Assembly: GCA_029851415.1 (NCBI GenBank)
Contig: CM056742.1
Location: forward strand, 11,325,736 to 11,389,735
Reading direction: 5' to 3'
Length of the DNA stretch: 64,000 nt
Origin: Eretmocerus hayati
Taxonomy: Eukaryota; Arthropoda; Insecta; Hymenoptera; Aphelinidae
Shown here: piece after piece, positions 12,214-23,700 of the stretch
Layout: the number at the start of each line of letters is the position of its first letter
How positions within the stretch are numbered: position 1 is the stretch's first letter
Translations under genes and position numbers: made by a program
Notes under the pieces: generated by a model
Told to the model about the DNA's origin: nothing
Database searches by the model: none
What the model saw: the letters and a program-made list of their open reading frames with translations, nothing else

Positions 12214-12770
12214 AGGTAAGTGTAAGGTAGATATCTTCCAACGTACCTTAACTCATTTCAAAGCTTGTATCAAGATCTTCAAAATGAGTTGAAGTACATT
12301 TAATTTGGACGAACTGGAGCCAAACTATGTTGATTCTACCAAAAAGTGATATTTGAGAGTTTACACAAGTGTGTACCCAACTTACCCCCATCATTTAAAA
12401 CAATGTGAATCGGCGATAAAGTTCATAAAATTGCTTTGATTCGTTTTTATCACCGTGCAGCAACATTTGTAGATTTTATTTGGTCCAAGACATTGTTTCC
12501 AACCTATTTTGATGCGGTAAACACGATCTGAGTAGTAAAAAAAGCCATGCTGCACGCCTTTCCGAGATAACCATATGGGGGCATGTTGGGTACACTCCGA
12601 TGTCGGCCTTCTTGATTTTCAAATCATCTCCGTGTTTTGTACATAAAATCACTCCAAATCAGAGTTTTCCAACTCTGAAGAGCGGATTTTGAAGCTCTTG
12701 AGACAAGGAATCGTATACGCTAAGGTACGTTGAGATTGGTCGAATTGAAACAAATTCGTAACGGTTTTAG
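12214..12770. mobile_element. Truncated copy of the TA-flanked element at 45713
   Basis: Aligns with 45775-46310 through long similar stretches (GTGTACCCAACTT, CCCCCATCATTTAAAACAAT, CATATGGGGGCATGTTGGGT). Begins TA-AGGTAAGTGTA, matching the terminal repeat of that family; the right terminal repeat is missing. No coding capacity. Sequence similar to the flank of the intact chitin-binding gene resumes at about 12770. Confidence 0.7.
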
Positions 12771-15189
12771 TATCGTTAAACATTCTCGGAATATCAAACC
12801 AACAACCTGTCTTTGGCATAGAAAGAGGTTTACCAGAGTTGGAGGTGAAGGCTCAATGCTCTTGCAAGTATTAACCACCTTTCTCATTCTTTCGACCCCA
12901 TAGTACAGCCAGTTTAAGCAAGGTGGTTCTTCTCTTTATCATCCCAAAGGGTTCCAGAAACACACTCTCTTAACCATGCTCTGTCCCCCGTGTCGTATTA
13001 ACAGTAATATTGGGAGCATTTTTTATACTTTAAATGTTCAGCGACAGTGCTTGATCTACACATTCCAGAGCAAACCTTTGGAGAACTCTCAGGAACCACA
13101 TTTACTGAACTGGGGATGGGACTAAGAGTCCGGGAGAAGTGATTTGTATAGTGCGTGTTAGATACATCAGCGGTACCGCTGCTCCATTATCCATGAGTTT
13201 TCTTATAATATGCATCCCCAGTGATGGATCGACCATTGACCTGAGTCAGCAGACCCACGACTCGAGTAGTACTCGTAACCTAAGCTGCCCTGTTGATTTG
13301 AAATATTGATGTCTTTCTTTAGGTCGATCATGAGTTCCATCACTACCAAGATTTTGACAACCACTCGATACATGGAATCGAGAAACACTCTAATGCGCAG
13401 AATGTTCAACTTGATTCAGGCCTGAAGTAGTGGATTCATAACTCCTGTAAAACAAATTACATAAGATGCCCTGTTCATTTGAAAGATTATTTTCGTTCTC
13501 AATGATAATTTCCCACAACATGATCTCCGAAACCAATCGATGCTTGGGAGTAAGAAACACCCTGACTGTCCTGAATGTTCAGCGTCGTTCTGATATCGAT
13601 GGTTGGCAGAGTTCTCGGCAGAGTTGCCCCCCGTAACTCGGAAACTACCGTGCGATAGCAGTGTGGTACGAGTTTCTCCAATCTGACCTGTTGATATGCT
13701 TGATTCGAGGATATTGCCGTGGTGAACGGTTGATAACAATGATGCCTTGCTCGATTGAGTTGAAGTGTCAACTAATTAACCTTTGACCCAACGTATTGGA
13801 AACATGTGAATGTTTATTTCTGTAATAATTTGAACAACTTCGATCGTGTAACTGTTCATTACCAGAAGCTGACTTATAAACTTGATTAGAATTATGGTAT
13901 TTAAGCTTGTTTCTTAGCAATTTTCCTGAATGTACTGACAATCGTTGACTTAATGTACTAAGTTCTCCGGAAATTTCATTTTCGTGGTGTTTAAGAATTT
14001 CCCGAGTACCAGACTGGCCTTTACCAAGAACTGAGCTATGAACACCACAACCATACAGAAAATCATGATTATGGTTGGTTTTGCGTGATTTATCAGAATC
14101 TGATGGCAAGCTTTGATCTGATTCATCGTGTACCTCTGAATCATTATTTATGTGATCATTCAATAAATTCTGACTGTCGAGAAATCCTCCACTGAAAGGT
14201 CATTATCTCTAGATCCATATGGAAACTCAGAATCATCGTTGGTTTTGCGCGATTCGTCAGATTGTGTTTGCGACTTTTGATCTGACTTACCGTGAACGTC
14301 TGAATAATTATAGGCTGTGGTCATTCAATAAGTTCTGATTTTCGAGTAATCTTTCACCTAAAGATGAGCCCTCGGCTTCGTATCCCTTCAAATTTTCGGA
14401 CTTGTGCGCGTTCTCGAGTGATTCGTCAGAGTGTGTCGGCAAGTATTGATTTGACTTACCGTAAGCACCTGAATAATTATTGCTGCAGCCATTCATTGAA
14501 TCCTGATTTTCGAGTAATCCTCCACCTGGGGATGAGCCTTCGGCTTCATACCCGTTTAAATTATCAGAGTTGTGCGCGTCCTTGAGCGATTCGCCAGAGT
14601 CTGTGGGGAATTTTTGATGTAAATTATCGTGTACTTCTAAATCATGACTCTTGGGGTCATTCAACGAGTCCTGGATTATGAGAGACCCCTCACCTGAAGA
14701 TGGGTCATGGGCTTCGTGTCCACTCAAATTTTCAGGTTTGTTCTTGTTCTTGAGCGATTCATCGGAGTCTGGTGACGAGCTCTGAACTGACACTCTGTGT
14801 ACCTTCGAATCATTATTTTTGATATTATTCAATAAGTCCTGTGTGTCGAGAAACCCTCCACATGGAGATGAGTCAATACCCCCAGATCCAAATAAAAATT
14901 CAAAGCCATAGTTGGTTTTGCGCGATTCATCAGAGTCTGTTGGTGACTTTTCATCTGACTCACGGTGTACATCTGAATCATTATTTTTTTGGTCATTCAA
15001 TAAGTCCTCAATTTTGAGAGATGCTTCACCTGAGGTCAAGTCACCAGCTTCATGTTACTCACAAAGAGAGAGTTGAGCAATGATCAGACTGGGTGAGATG
15101 AATAATTGGAAACCAAAATTTAGTTCAAGCTCCAATATAATGTAAAACCAAAAGATGAGATTCTCGACACAAGATTATTTGTAGGCAGA

Positions 15190-15700
15190 ATTTAGACAAA
15201 TCGAATGATCAGTGGGCGTATAGCGAAACGCTCCGTAATCAAAGCAAAGCGACAAGGGAAGTGCCCTCGCCGTCGGCACGCTTTCTTAAAATCTGAGCGC
15301 GGACCACCCTTCCATAATATACTTAGACAAACCACGAGGTATTCAGCGATAGCGCAGCCCTTAGTCTTACCACGCGGGTCTCCGTGCGATACAGATTTTG
15401 CCGCCACGTGGTCGATTACCAAAGCGTGAACATAGCAGTCAAAATGGTCTGATCCTCGCCCGAGAGGACGCAGTGGGAGCATTCAACAGACGAGCGTATA
15501 CTCCTATAAGGGTGCTCGTGGCACTGCGCTTTTCTGCCACGCACTCCGACATAGGCATACACCCGTCTATAGCAGCCTCCGATGCGCTTCCCTCGTTCGC
15601 GAGTAGCGAACCTTTCGGGACCCACATCTCGGCCACGGGGGCTCAGCAATGCGACAACACCGCAAGCTCTCGCGCGCGAGATATAGGTAGATTTATGATT
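15190..15700. other. GC-rich insertion of unknown origin
   Basis: About 500 bp of markedly higher G+C and CpG content than the AT-rich pseudogene around it, with overlapping open frames on both strands (15192-15482 and 15416-15784 minus; 15398-15709 plus). The frames encode Arg-rich products with no domain I recognise, and frames open on both strands suggest composition rather than coding. I could not match it to rRNA, tRNA or a known transposon. The intact paralogue has no equivalent, so it was inserted after duplication or replaced other sequence. Confidence 0.5.
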
Positions 15701-15709
15701 CATGATTGA

Positions 15710-16665
15710 TGATCGATGCTTGGATTTATCGAGTACTCTGCCAACGACGATAGCTAGCTCTCTAATTTTCAATTCAGGATCCAAAATTCAGCTGGATAAT
15801 TACAAATCTCAAGAGCTGCCCTGTCATTGCATTATTTCAATTTCTATTTTTATAACGATATTCATGATGACACGATTATGGTGATAACATAGTTCACTTT
15901 GTGCACAATTATATGTTCTTCAATCTGCACATATAATACTTAGTTGCTAGGATTACATACACATCTTCTCATCAAATGAACAATACAGAATGGGGTAAAT
16001 CGACAACTATACCCCAACACAAACTTAGTTCATACTTTCACACGTGATTATAATTGTTCATCATGGCTCATACAAGTTTCATATTCCAGTAACTGTTGCG
16101 TTATCCGTTTGTAGTGAAATGACAAGCATCACATATTAATCATACAATTTCAGATTTTCGACCTTACGTCACTAGAATGTAAAAAATCGCAGAACATAGT
16201 TTTCACATTCTCACAGGATCGAACACGTGTGCTCTCTCCCGCAGTCATCCTCATGCGGTAAAATGCTCGGTCGACGCTTGAAAATGACATAACTCAGTTT
16301 TATCACAGACGGGCCAGCTGAAATCGGCTTCAGCCCTCGCTGAAAGAAGACGTTTCATCCCGCAAGTACGCAAGAGACTCGATATTTTTGTCGAATTTTC
16401 TTTGAGTGCGACTCGATGTAATGATAGGCGAAGGCTTTTCTCAAGAGAGGGCCATACGTGCGGAGGCCGAAATTGTCTCTGCTAAGCTATCACTTGGAAG
16501 CTACACCGGGTCTCTATATTTAAAAACTAGACAGAGCATCAAAAAATAAGGCGTGGGATTGCTATTGAATATAAAATGTATTTCTCTTATGCGTAAAATG
16601 TCTTGCGACCATCGTGTGCGCGACAAGATACCGACGACGTTTTCCGTTCGATTGACACGACATCA
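15710..16665. other. No gene seen within the pseudogene
   Basis: AT-rich sequence between the GC-rich block and the tandem N-terminal fragments. By position it should correspond to about residues 120-330 of the intact protein, but I see no convincing similarity. Nothing else is recognisable. Confidence 0.4.
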
Positions 16666-18129
16666 AATGCTTGATATCAAAACTGCCATTCATGCCAGCT
16701 CTCATGGATAGACCAGCTCTAGCTTCAATCGATGGCGAATCTTGTGCATCCGACGAGTTCTAGTGCAATTGATCATGATGAAAAGATTTGTAGCTTGAAG
16801 TTTTGTTCTCTTGGCTTAATCTTTCTAGAGCTACTCCAGTTGCAGAGACCGCGTAGTGTTTCATATCTTGATTTAGAGAATTCCCCCAATGCTCCGATAC
16901 GCTTATTGATGCCGAAATATCCATCATAGGAAACTCTCACGGAAGAACTAGCATCGTCTTCCATCGTTGTCGAGGACTGCACACCCTGCCAGTTTTTTTG
17001 CAAGCGATGATTATGGGGAGATCGTAGTTAAAATTTTGCTCCTTTTGACCTGATCTTTCTCTACTCACTCCGAAAACAAAGTCGTCATGCTGCTCTCTAT
17101 CTTCTTTAGAGAACCTCGACTTGATCGATATGCTCCTCGATTCCAAAATTACCAGACTCTCCATGCGGCCTTACATCTTTTTTGGGAAACTCTACTTGGC
17201 TGATATCGCGATTAATGCCGGCTCCTATGGAAGAACCAACGGCAACCTCTATCACTGACGAGTCTTGCGCACCCGGCAAGTTTTTGTGCAAGCGATGGTC
17301 ATGGGAGGATTTGTAGTTAAAGATTTGTCCTCTCGGTCTGATCTTCCTCGTCTCACTCTAAAAGCAGAGACATCATGCTCCTTGATATCTTCCTTGGGAA
17401 GTCTCTGCGATTTGTTCATATGTTACTCGATTTCAAAGTTGCCATTCATGCCAGCTCTTATGGATAGACCACCTCCAGCTTCTATCGATGACGAATTCTG
17501 TGAATCGACAAGTTCTTGTGCAATTGATGATCATGGGAGGGATCGTAGTTCAAAGTTTTGTTCCAAGGTTCAACAGATCACGATGACTCTCAGCTTTCCA
17601 TAAGTCAGCGAATACGATCGGCGACTAATCTGCATAAAGCGTCTCGTTGAGTGCAAATGGAAATAATGAATTACATCATAACATAAGGATCTACACCAAA
17701 TTGTATCAGTACTTGAAAACTACACAGCAACTCCTTCGATAAAATCTGAATACAATGTCTCACCGGAAATCGTGCTCATATTTGAGGAAATGCAGGCTAC
17801 TTTGCTATCGAATGAGGTTGTCAAGAACGAGTGTTACAGGAAAATACTCGACTTGTCACTGAAGTCTCTACATCGGATATTCAACAAAATTATATCACGT
17901 AATGAAAACATCTCAGTCCGTTACAAGCTAGCTTGTGATGTTATACATAAATCCTAGCCCAGGTGGAAGGGGGAACTTGAGCGTGTGGCGAGTAAACTTC
18001 CGTAATATTGGAAGAAATACTCACGGGAAATTCCAGGTCTCGTGTCATTCATACTTAACCTCAGTGAGAGCCTGTGCCTCCTGTGAAAGTGCTTGTTTAG
18101 GCTTTTCATACCTTGATCGCAGGCTAATG

Positions 18130-19170
18130 ATCCAGGGATCAGAAGAGATCAGGAGATGATTGAAGACATCCTGGTTGGAGGATTTCCTATCACAGCACCT
18201 GCTATTTCCTAGGCTTGCTCATTTCATAACCTTATTCGTGCGTCTCTCGAGCTCCTCGAGTAAGCTCTCCCACTCTGACGGGTAATGTCTGGATTATTTG
18301 CCTGATGTGCATTCAGATGTGCATAACAGCTTCATGGACTGATCGAGGCATGGGATTGCAGTCGTAGTCTGCGACATACGCATCGACCAGCTCGTGAGAG
18401 AATGACCTAGTCTGATTCACGTCAGCCTGCTCACCATAATTAAGAACTCCCTGGAGAATTTTGAAAATCCTGACCAGACGAACGTTGCACCCTAGGATCT
18501 TTGCTGTGATTTCCAGATGCTCATAGAATCTCCTCGACGTATTACTATCATTGGTCGTGTCATAACCAGTTTCCACAACATCAGTTGTCAGTCCCAGATC
18601 AGGTTTGAGTTCTCACTGCATCAGGGTTACAGTTTTGAGTAATTCACCCCTAGCACAGAAGTGCTGGAAATCTAAGTACCATGCCAGATGGAAACAGAGC
18701 TCCATGAATCTAATTCGACAATGCAACGGTGATAACACAATACGTATAATTTCGTTACCTATTTGGGGCCCTCCTGCAAATATCAAGACATTTGATTGGT
18801 TTCGGGTTACGTTGCACAAGTTGCAGTTCTTCAGAGTTCCTGCCCTGTTAAGACGTAGAGCAAGTTTTTTCGTCAATCGTCGTACATACTGATTCATACT
18901 GTATTCGAGATTCCGGTCCGAGAATCGCAGGAGAGGAGGCCTGCAGGTTTTCCATCTTTTTTATAGAATCGATATTCTCTTCAAGTGTTCTGCGCGTGTT
19001 CTTTCACAAACTCGAACTGAATCGGGTCGCAGTAGCTGAGGGACGATGGTGTTTAATTCTCCCAAACAACTTCATCGGCCTTGGTAACAAGTTTCAGAGG
19101 CAACATGCTGATCATGAACAACGTAGAATCTAATGGTACCGATGACAGACCATTTAGACTATCCATCAAT
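18130..19170 (-). pseudogene. Fossil Transib/RAG1-like transposase, C-terminal part
   Basis: Continues the fragment at 26957-27560 across the BEL/Pao insertion. Minus-strand reading over several frames gives DSLNGLSSVPLDS, MLPLKLVTKADEVVWEN, YCDPIQFEFVKE, NCNLCNVT, RIRFMELCFHLA, TTNDSNTSRRFYE and finally LLISSDPWIISLR. I recall this series from a widespread invertebrate transposase family with C-x-x-C, RIRFMExxLH and GTTNDGNTxRRFF signatures, which I place near Transib/RAG1; that placement is from memory. Several stops and frameshifts make it inactive. The longest intact piece is 18313-18576. Confidence 0.65.
19166..19170. other. Target-site duplication, left (TCAAT)
   Basis: TCAAT directly before the 5' LTR is repeated directly after the 3' LTR (26957-26961). 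Five bases is usual for BEL/Pao integrases. Confidence 0.9.
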
Positions 19171-19424
19171 TGTTCAGTTTCATATCTATCTATCTTATAC
19201 TATTTGAATTTTTGGCGCGCTACCGCCATTTTGCGCTCGCACTCAAGCTTCTCGACGTCGCGCTTGTCGCCTTCCGCGTCTCTCGCCAGTTCTCGTCCAT
19301 CGCTCGTCCGCACCACCTCGCCATTTAGCTTGTAGCTATAGGCAATAAATCAGTTTGTTGTTTTTTCACTTACAAAATGTGTTTGAGTGAAAATTATTTA
19401 AACCACCACTATCCGCGATAAACA
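19171..19424 (+). repeat. 5' LTR of BEL/Pao element
   Basis: 254 bp, TG...CA ends. Contains TATACTATTTG-like promoter sequence near the start and an AATAAA signal near 19344. Matches 26704-26956 except for one base substitution and one base in a T run. Confidence 0.95.
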
Positions 19425-19427
19425 TTT

Positions 19428-19447
19428 TGGTCCTTCGTGTGCCGGAT
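19428..19447 (+). promoter_or_regulatory. Primer-binding site, tRNA-Tyr-like
   Basis: Starts three bases after the 5' LTR with TGGTCCTTCG, the complement of the 3' end of a tRNA-Tyr acceptor as I remember it (CGAAGGACCA). The following bases fit less well. It would prime minus-strand DNA synthesis. Confidence 0.55.
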
Positions 19448-20750
19448 CGGGATCAGTGAGTGGAATTAAAGTGGATGCGAGCGGATTCGCATGACCACGA
19501 GGTGATGGTGTTAGGACGAGAGTCTCCAAGGGGTTCCAGCGGCGTCTTCTGCGAGGTCAGCAGCAGCAGGTGCTAAGCTGCAATTCTGCCAGGGGACGGG
19601 GATGCCTCCTCGATTGCTCGCTCTAGAGCATTGGTCTGCTGGCAGCGGGGCGCAAAACAGGGCAGCCTAACACCAAGTCCGGAGCGCAGGCTAACCTCAA
19701 AATCGACCACGAGGTTGAGTCGTCGCACCCCTTCGGAGACGACGAGAACGACCTGGGGGCTCAGGAGGGCTCTTGGGCAACGAGGGAATCATCGAGGGAT
19801 TATTGGGCTAAGCTGTTTTTTGATTATTCTTCATTCATTCAGCTGTTTTTGGTTTCTGCTAAATTTCAAGATTTTTATTAGAATCCAGAGCATTTTTGCT
19901 CAAGGTTCGAGTTTATTTTGCACACTTTGGTGCGAGTAGCATTAAATTTGTACTCATTTTTGTATCATCCTTTGGTGCAATGAAGATAGTTAGAAAATTT
20001 CATGGATGTGCTGATGTCGATTTGGGCATGCACTGAAATTATTGGTTTATTTGTAGTGAGTCGTCCGTGTGTGTGACCAACATTGCTGTGCGTGCTGCTC
20101 GGCGTTAGTGCTCGACATCTGGCAACACAGCTGGCCAGAGTCATCCACAGCTGCTCATCAGCTGTGCGCAGCGGAGCAACGGTGTGCAGCAGAGCAACGG
20201 CAGTTCAACATCGCCACAGCTGCCGCATCGTGCCACCGTCTACAGCCTTTTCGCCGCTTTGCATCGCAGCGTTCCAGTACACCACGTCTCCATCTCTCGC
20301 ACGGCCACGACGTTGATCTACAAGGTTTGAACTCGCAGTTTAAGTGAGTTTTCCTTTGTTACACTCATGGATGTATGAATTCTTTTGCTTGGGTACGATT
20401 GAGGTTAGGTTCTGGGTTTTGAGATTACCTCAGATAGGTATTTGAATTTTTCACCTCAAAATATCGTTCTCATGCTATTGAACATTGGGCTAGTTGTACA
20501 TATGTAAATAGTGGGGAGAAATTTGTGAATTGGTGCTTCCGTCAAATTTTTCATGCAAATTTGAATAATTTCTCAATTTCGGATTCGGTTGTGCCTAATT
20601 CTGTGTAGAATTTTGGCATCTTTTTCTAATTTTCTGGTCAGGGTTTCTAGCATTGGGAAGCTAGTTTGACATACAGAATTTTGGATTGTTTTGGGTATTC
20701 GGTTCGGTTTTTTCGGTTGGTTGTTCATCGGTTCGGAATTTCAAATAGCG

Positions 20751-23700
20751 ATGGAAGCTATATATGAGCAACAACTGGAGTTGCAACGGAAAGTTGCCAA
20801 TTCTTTCAAAAATTATAAGGCTTTGGGGCAAGATAAGATGACTAAAGCTGGTGCTACAACCAGACTTGAGAGACTGGACGCGGTTTATCTCACTTTTTGT
20901 CAAAATCACGCGAAGATATTGGCGAGTAAAAGCAAACTTCTTGAGCATGATTACTTCAAGATGGAGCTTGCGGATTTAGTTGAAGAGTCATATCTTGCAA
21001 ATAAGTCTGATTTTCAAGAGGTTTTGAATAACTTCGAGGATCAGGAACGGGCCGAAAGGGAGGCTAATGCTACTGCTGCTCCAATCGTGCCAAACGTATT
21101 TCATGGAGAAAATTCCTATTCTCTAGCGAAAATTGACCTTCCAGTCTTTTCTGGAAAGTTCAATGAGTGGGCTAATTTTCGGGATTTGTTCAAATCATTA
21201 GTGCATCGCCGTGAATTAGAACCTGTTGTCAAATTCTATCATTTGAGGACGAAGTTGTCAGGCGAGGCATTGGATCTTATCAAAGGGATAGAGATTATTG
21301 GGGATAACTATAACAAGGCCTGGTCGGACTTGTGCGATTATTATGAGAACAAGCGAAGGCTTGTCAACTTGTCCCTTGGCGCTTTCGTCTCTTTGAAGGC
21401 AATGAAAACGGATTCTCATGCAGAGATGAAGAAGCTTTTTTCGGGCGCCTTTGAAATGAAAATTTTTTTGAATGGACTCGGACGTCCTATTGAAACGAGT
21501 GGCGAAGATTTATTCGTATTTTTCACAGTTTCAAAATTCGACTCTGCTACAAGAAAGGAGTGGGAGAAGCATTTGGGCAAGACGAATGTTCCTCCATCTG
21601 TAGCTCAGTTGGAAAGCTTTTTCAAAGATCAGCTTGCTACTTTAGAATCAATGGAAAGTATACAAAAACCCTCCTCTTCTAGTCAACCAGCTAAGTCTTC
21701 GGGATCTGGTAAGACACACTCGATGGCCACGGATACGGATTCCGACCATCCAAAAAGAGTGTGCCCTAGTTGCTCGGACAGTCATCATCTTTCCCAATGC
21801 GATTCTTTCAAAGCAAAAAGTGTAGCTGATCGACGAGCTTTCATAACGGGAAAACGGTTATGTTACCTCTGTTTCGGCCATCACAGTGTAAAAACTTGTA
21901 AGTCGACGAAAGTTTGTCGCAAGTGTAACGGGAAACATCATAGTTTCATTCATACGGAATTTCAGAGGCCAGTCGAACCTCAGGGTAATGACAAAAAGGG
22001 TGATTCTGTCCCACCGGGGGATGGAAAAGGTTCGGGAAACTGTGAAAATTCGCACGCTACTACTACCTCTTGTCTAACTTCGGTGGAAAGCTCAAGTTTC
22101 GTGCTTTTGCCAACGGCAGTCGTCAAGGTAATCTCATCAGACGGGTTTGAGTACTTTTTTACGGCTTTGGTTGATCATTGTTCACAGTCTTCTTTTATTA
22201 CGGAGAATGCTTGCCAAAAATTAGGAATGAAAAGGACTAAATCGAAGGTACAAATCAAAGGTGTTGCTGACCTCAATACTTGTGCTTCTCGAGGTACCGC
22301 CAATTTTATCGTGCATCCCAGATTCTCTTCTGATTTTAGTTGTGATGTGACGGCCTTCATAATTCCTAAAGTATCTGGCTATAAGGCTTCTATTTCTTTG
22401 GGTATGGAAAAATGGGATCATCTCAAAGGTTTGGAATTAGCCGATCCCCACTTTCTCAAAACGCGATCGATTGATATGTTGCTCGGAGCAAAGATTCACG
22501 CTCAAATCGTGCTTGATGGGGTTAAAAAGGCTAAAATCGATCCATCAAATCAACCTATTGCTACGAATACTGCTTTAGGTTGGGTTGTATCCTCTAGCAT
22601 CGGTCAAAGCTCGGAATCTGCTGCTTCTTATTTTCACTTGGTCGATAATTCAATGTTACACTCGATACTTGAAAAATTTTGGAAGCAAGAAGAAATTCTT
22701 ACGGTCAGTAAAAAGTTAACAGAAGACGATCGTAAATGCGAGGAACATTTCCAAGAGACCCATAGGCAAGACCCAAGTGGTAGATACGTCGTACGATTAC
22801 CGGTGAAACAAGAACTGATGGATAGTTTGACTTTCAATCTTGGTGATTCATATAAATCAGCCCTTCAAACGCTCTATTCTATGGAACGGAAATTCACTAA
22901 AAATTCTGATTTTGAAGCTAAATACAAAAAATTTATGTTGGAGTATGAACAACTTTCACATATGGAAAAAGCTTCAAACTTGTCGGTTGAGGATAAAAAT
23001 CGTGGCTACGTTCTTCCTCATCATGGAGTTCTCCAAGGCTCTAAAAAGCTACGGACGGTTTTCAATGGTTCGAACAAAATTCACGGCACGTCTTTGAATG
23101 ATCTTCTCTACACTGGTGAGAATTTGCTCCCAGAGTTGATTGATCTGATTCTAAAATGGCGGCGTTATGAATTCGTGTTTGTAGCAGACATTGAGAAAAT
23201 GTACAGGCAAATATTGGTAGATCCTCGAGATCAACATTTGCAAATGATTTTGTGGAGAGAAAATTCGGATTCAGAAGTTCTGCTCTACTTACTCAAAACG
23301 GTTACTTATGGGTTGAAATGCTCACCGTTTCTAGCTATCAGGGTGCTGAGACAGTTAGCGAAAGATTATGGTCACCTTTTCGTCCTTGCTATTAAAATCA
23401 TCGAAGATGAATCTTATATGGATGATTTTATGTCGGGGGGAGAAACTTTGGATGAAACACGAGAGAAACAATCTCAGCTGATACAAATTCTCAAGGTGGG
23501 CGGATTCGAGCTAAGGAAATGGGCAGCCAATAATGTTCAATTGATCGAACATATTCCGGTCGATCATAGGATTCACGGCTCGGCGACGTTTGATTCTGAT
23601 GATTGTACCTCTATACTGGGCCTTTCTTGGGCACCAAGAGAGGATTATTTTCATTTCAGGATCAAGCCTCAAGCTTTTGACAGTCAGAATTTGACCAAGA

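Larger units (their letters stand above)
12895..17610 (-). pseudogene. Decayed duplicate of the secreted CBM14 repeat-protein gene
   Basis: Same order of parts as the intact gene at 39689-43867. N-terminal fragments lie at about 16670-17610, Ser/Asp-rich repeats at about 13770-15055 (LLNDHKNN, SDESLKN, NLNGYEAE motifs), His/Gly-type repeats at 13150-13765 and the CBM14-like end at 12895-13100. The CBM14 part keeps WLREC and GTLWDD but has in-frame stops at 12998-13000 and 12914-12916. The Ser/Asp block is split into separate frames (13768-14163 and 14308-15039), and a GC-rich block (15190-15700) interrupts the gene. The N-terminal segment (SSIGAGIN-like motif) occurs about four times in tandem, at about 16670-16830, 16930-17010, 17200-17300 and 17450-17600. 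The 3' flank is also duplicated. Clearly non-functional as a whole; a transcript from the Ser/Asp exon cannot be excluded. Confidence 0.85.

Noticed and set aside
15192..15784. Protein-coding gene in the GC-rich block
   Set aside because: Frames are open on both strands at once and low-complexity Arg-rich, as expected from base composition alone.
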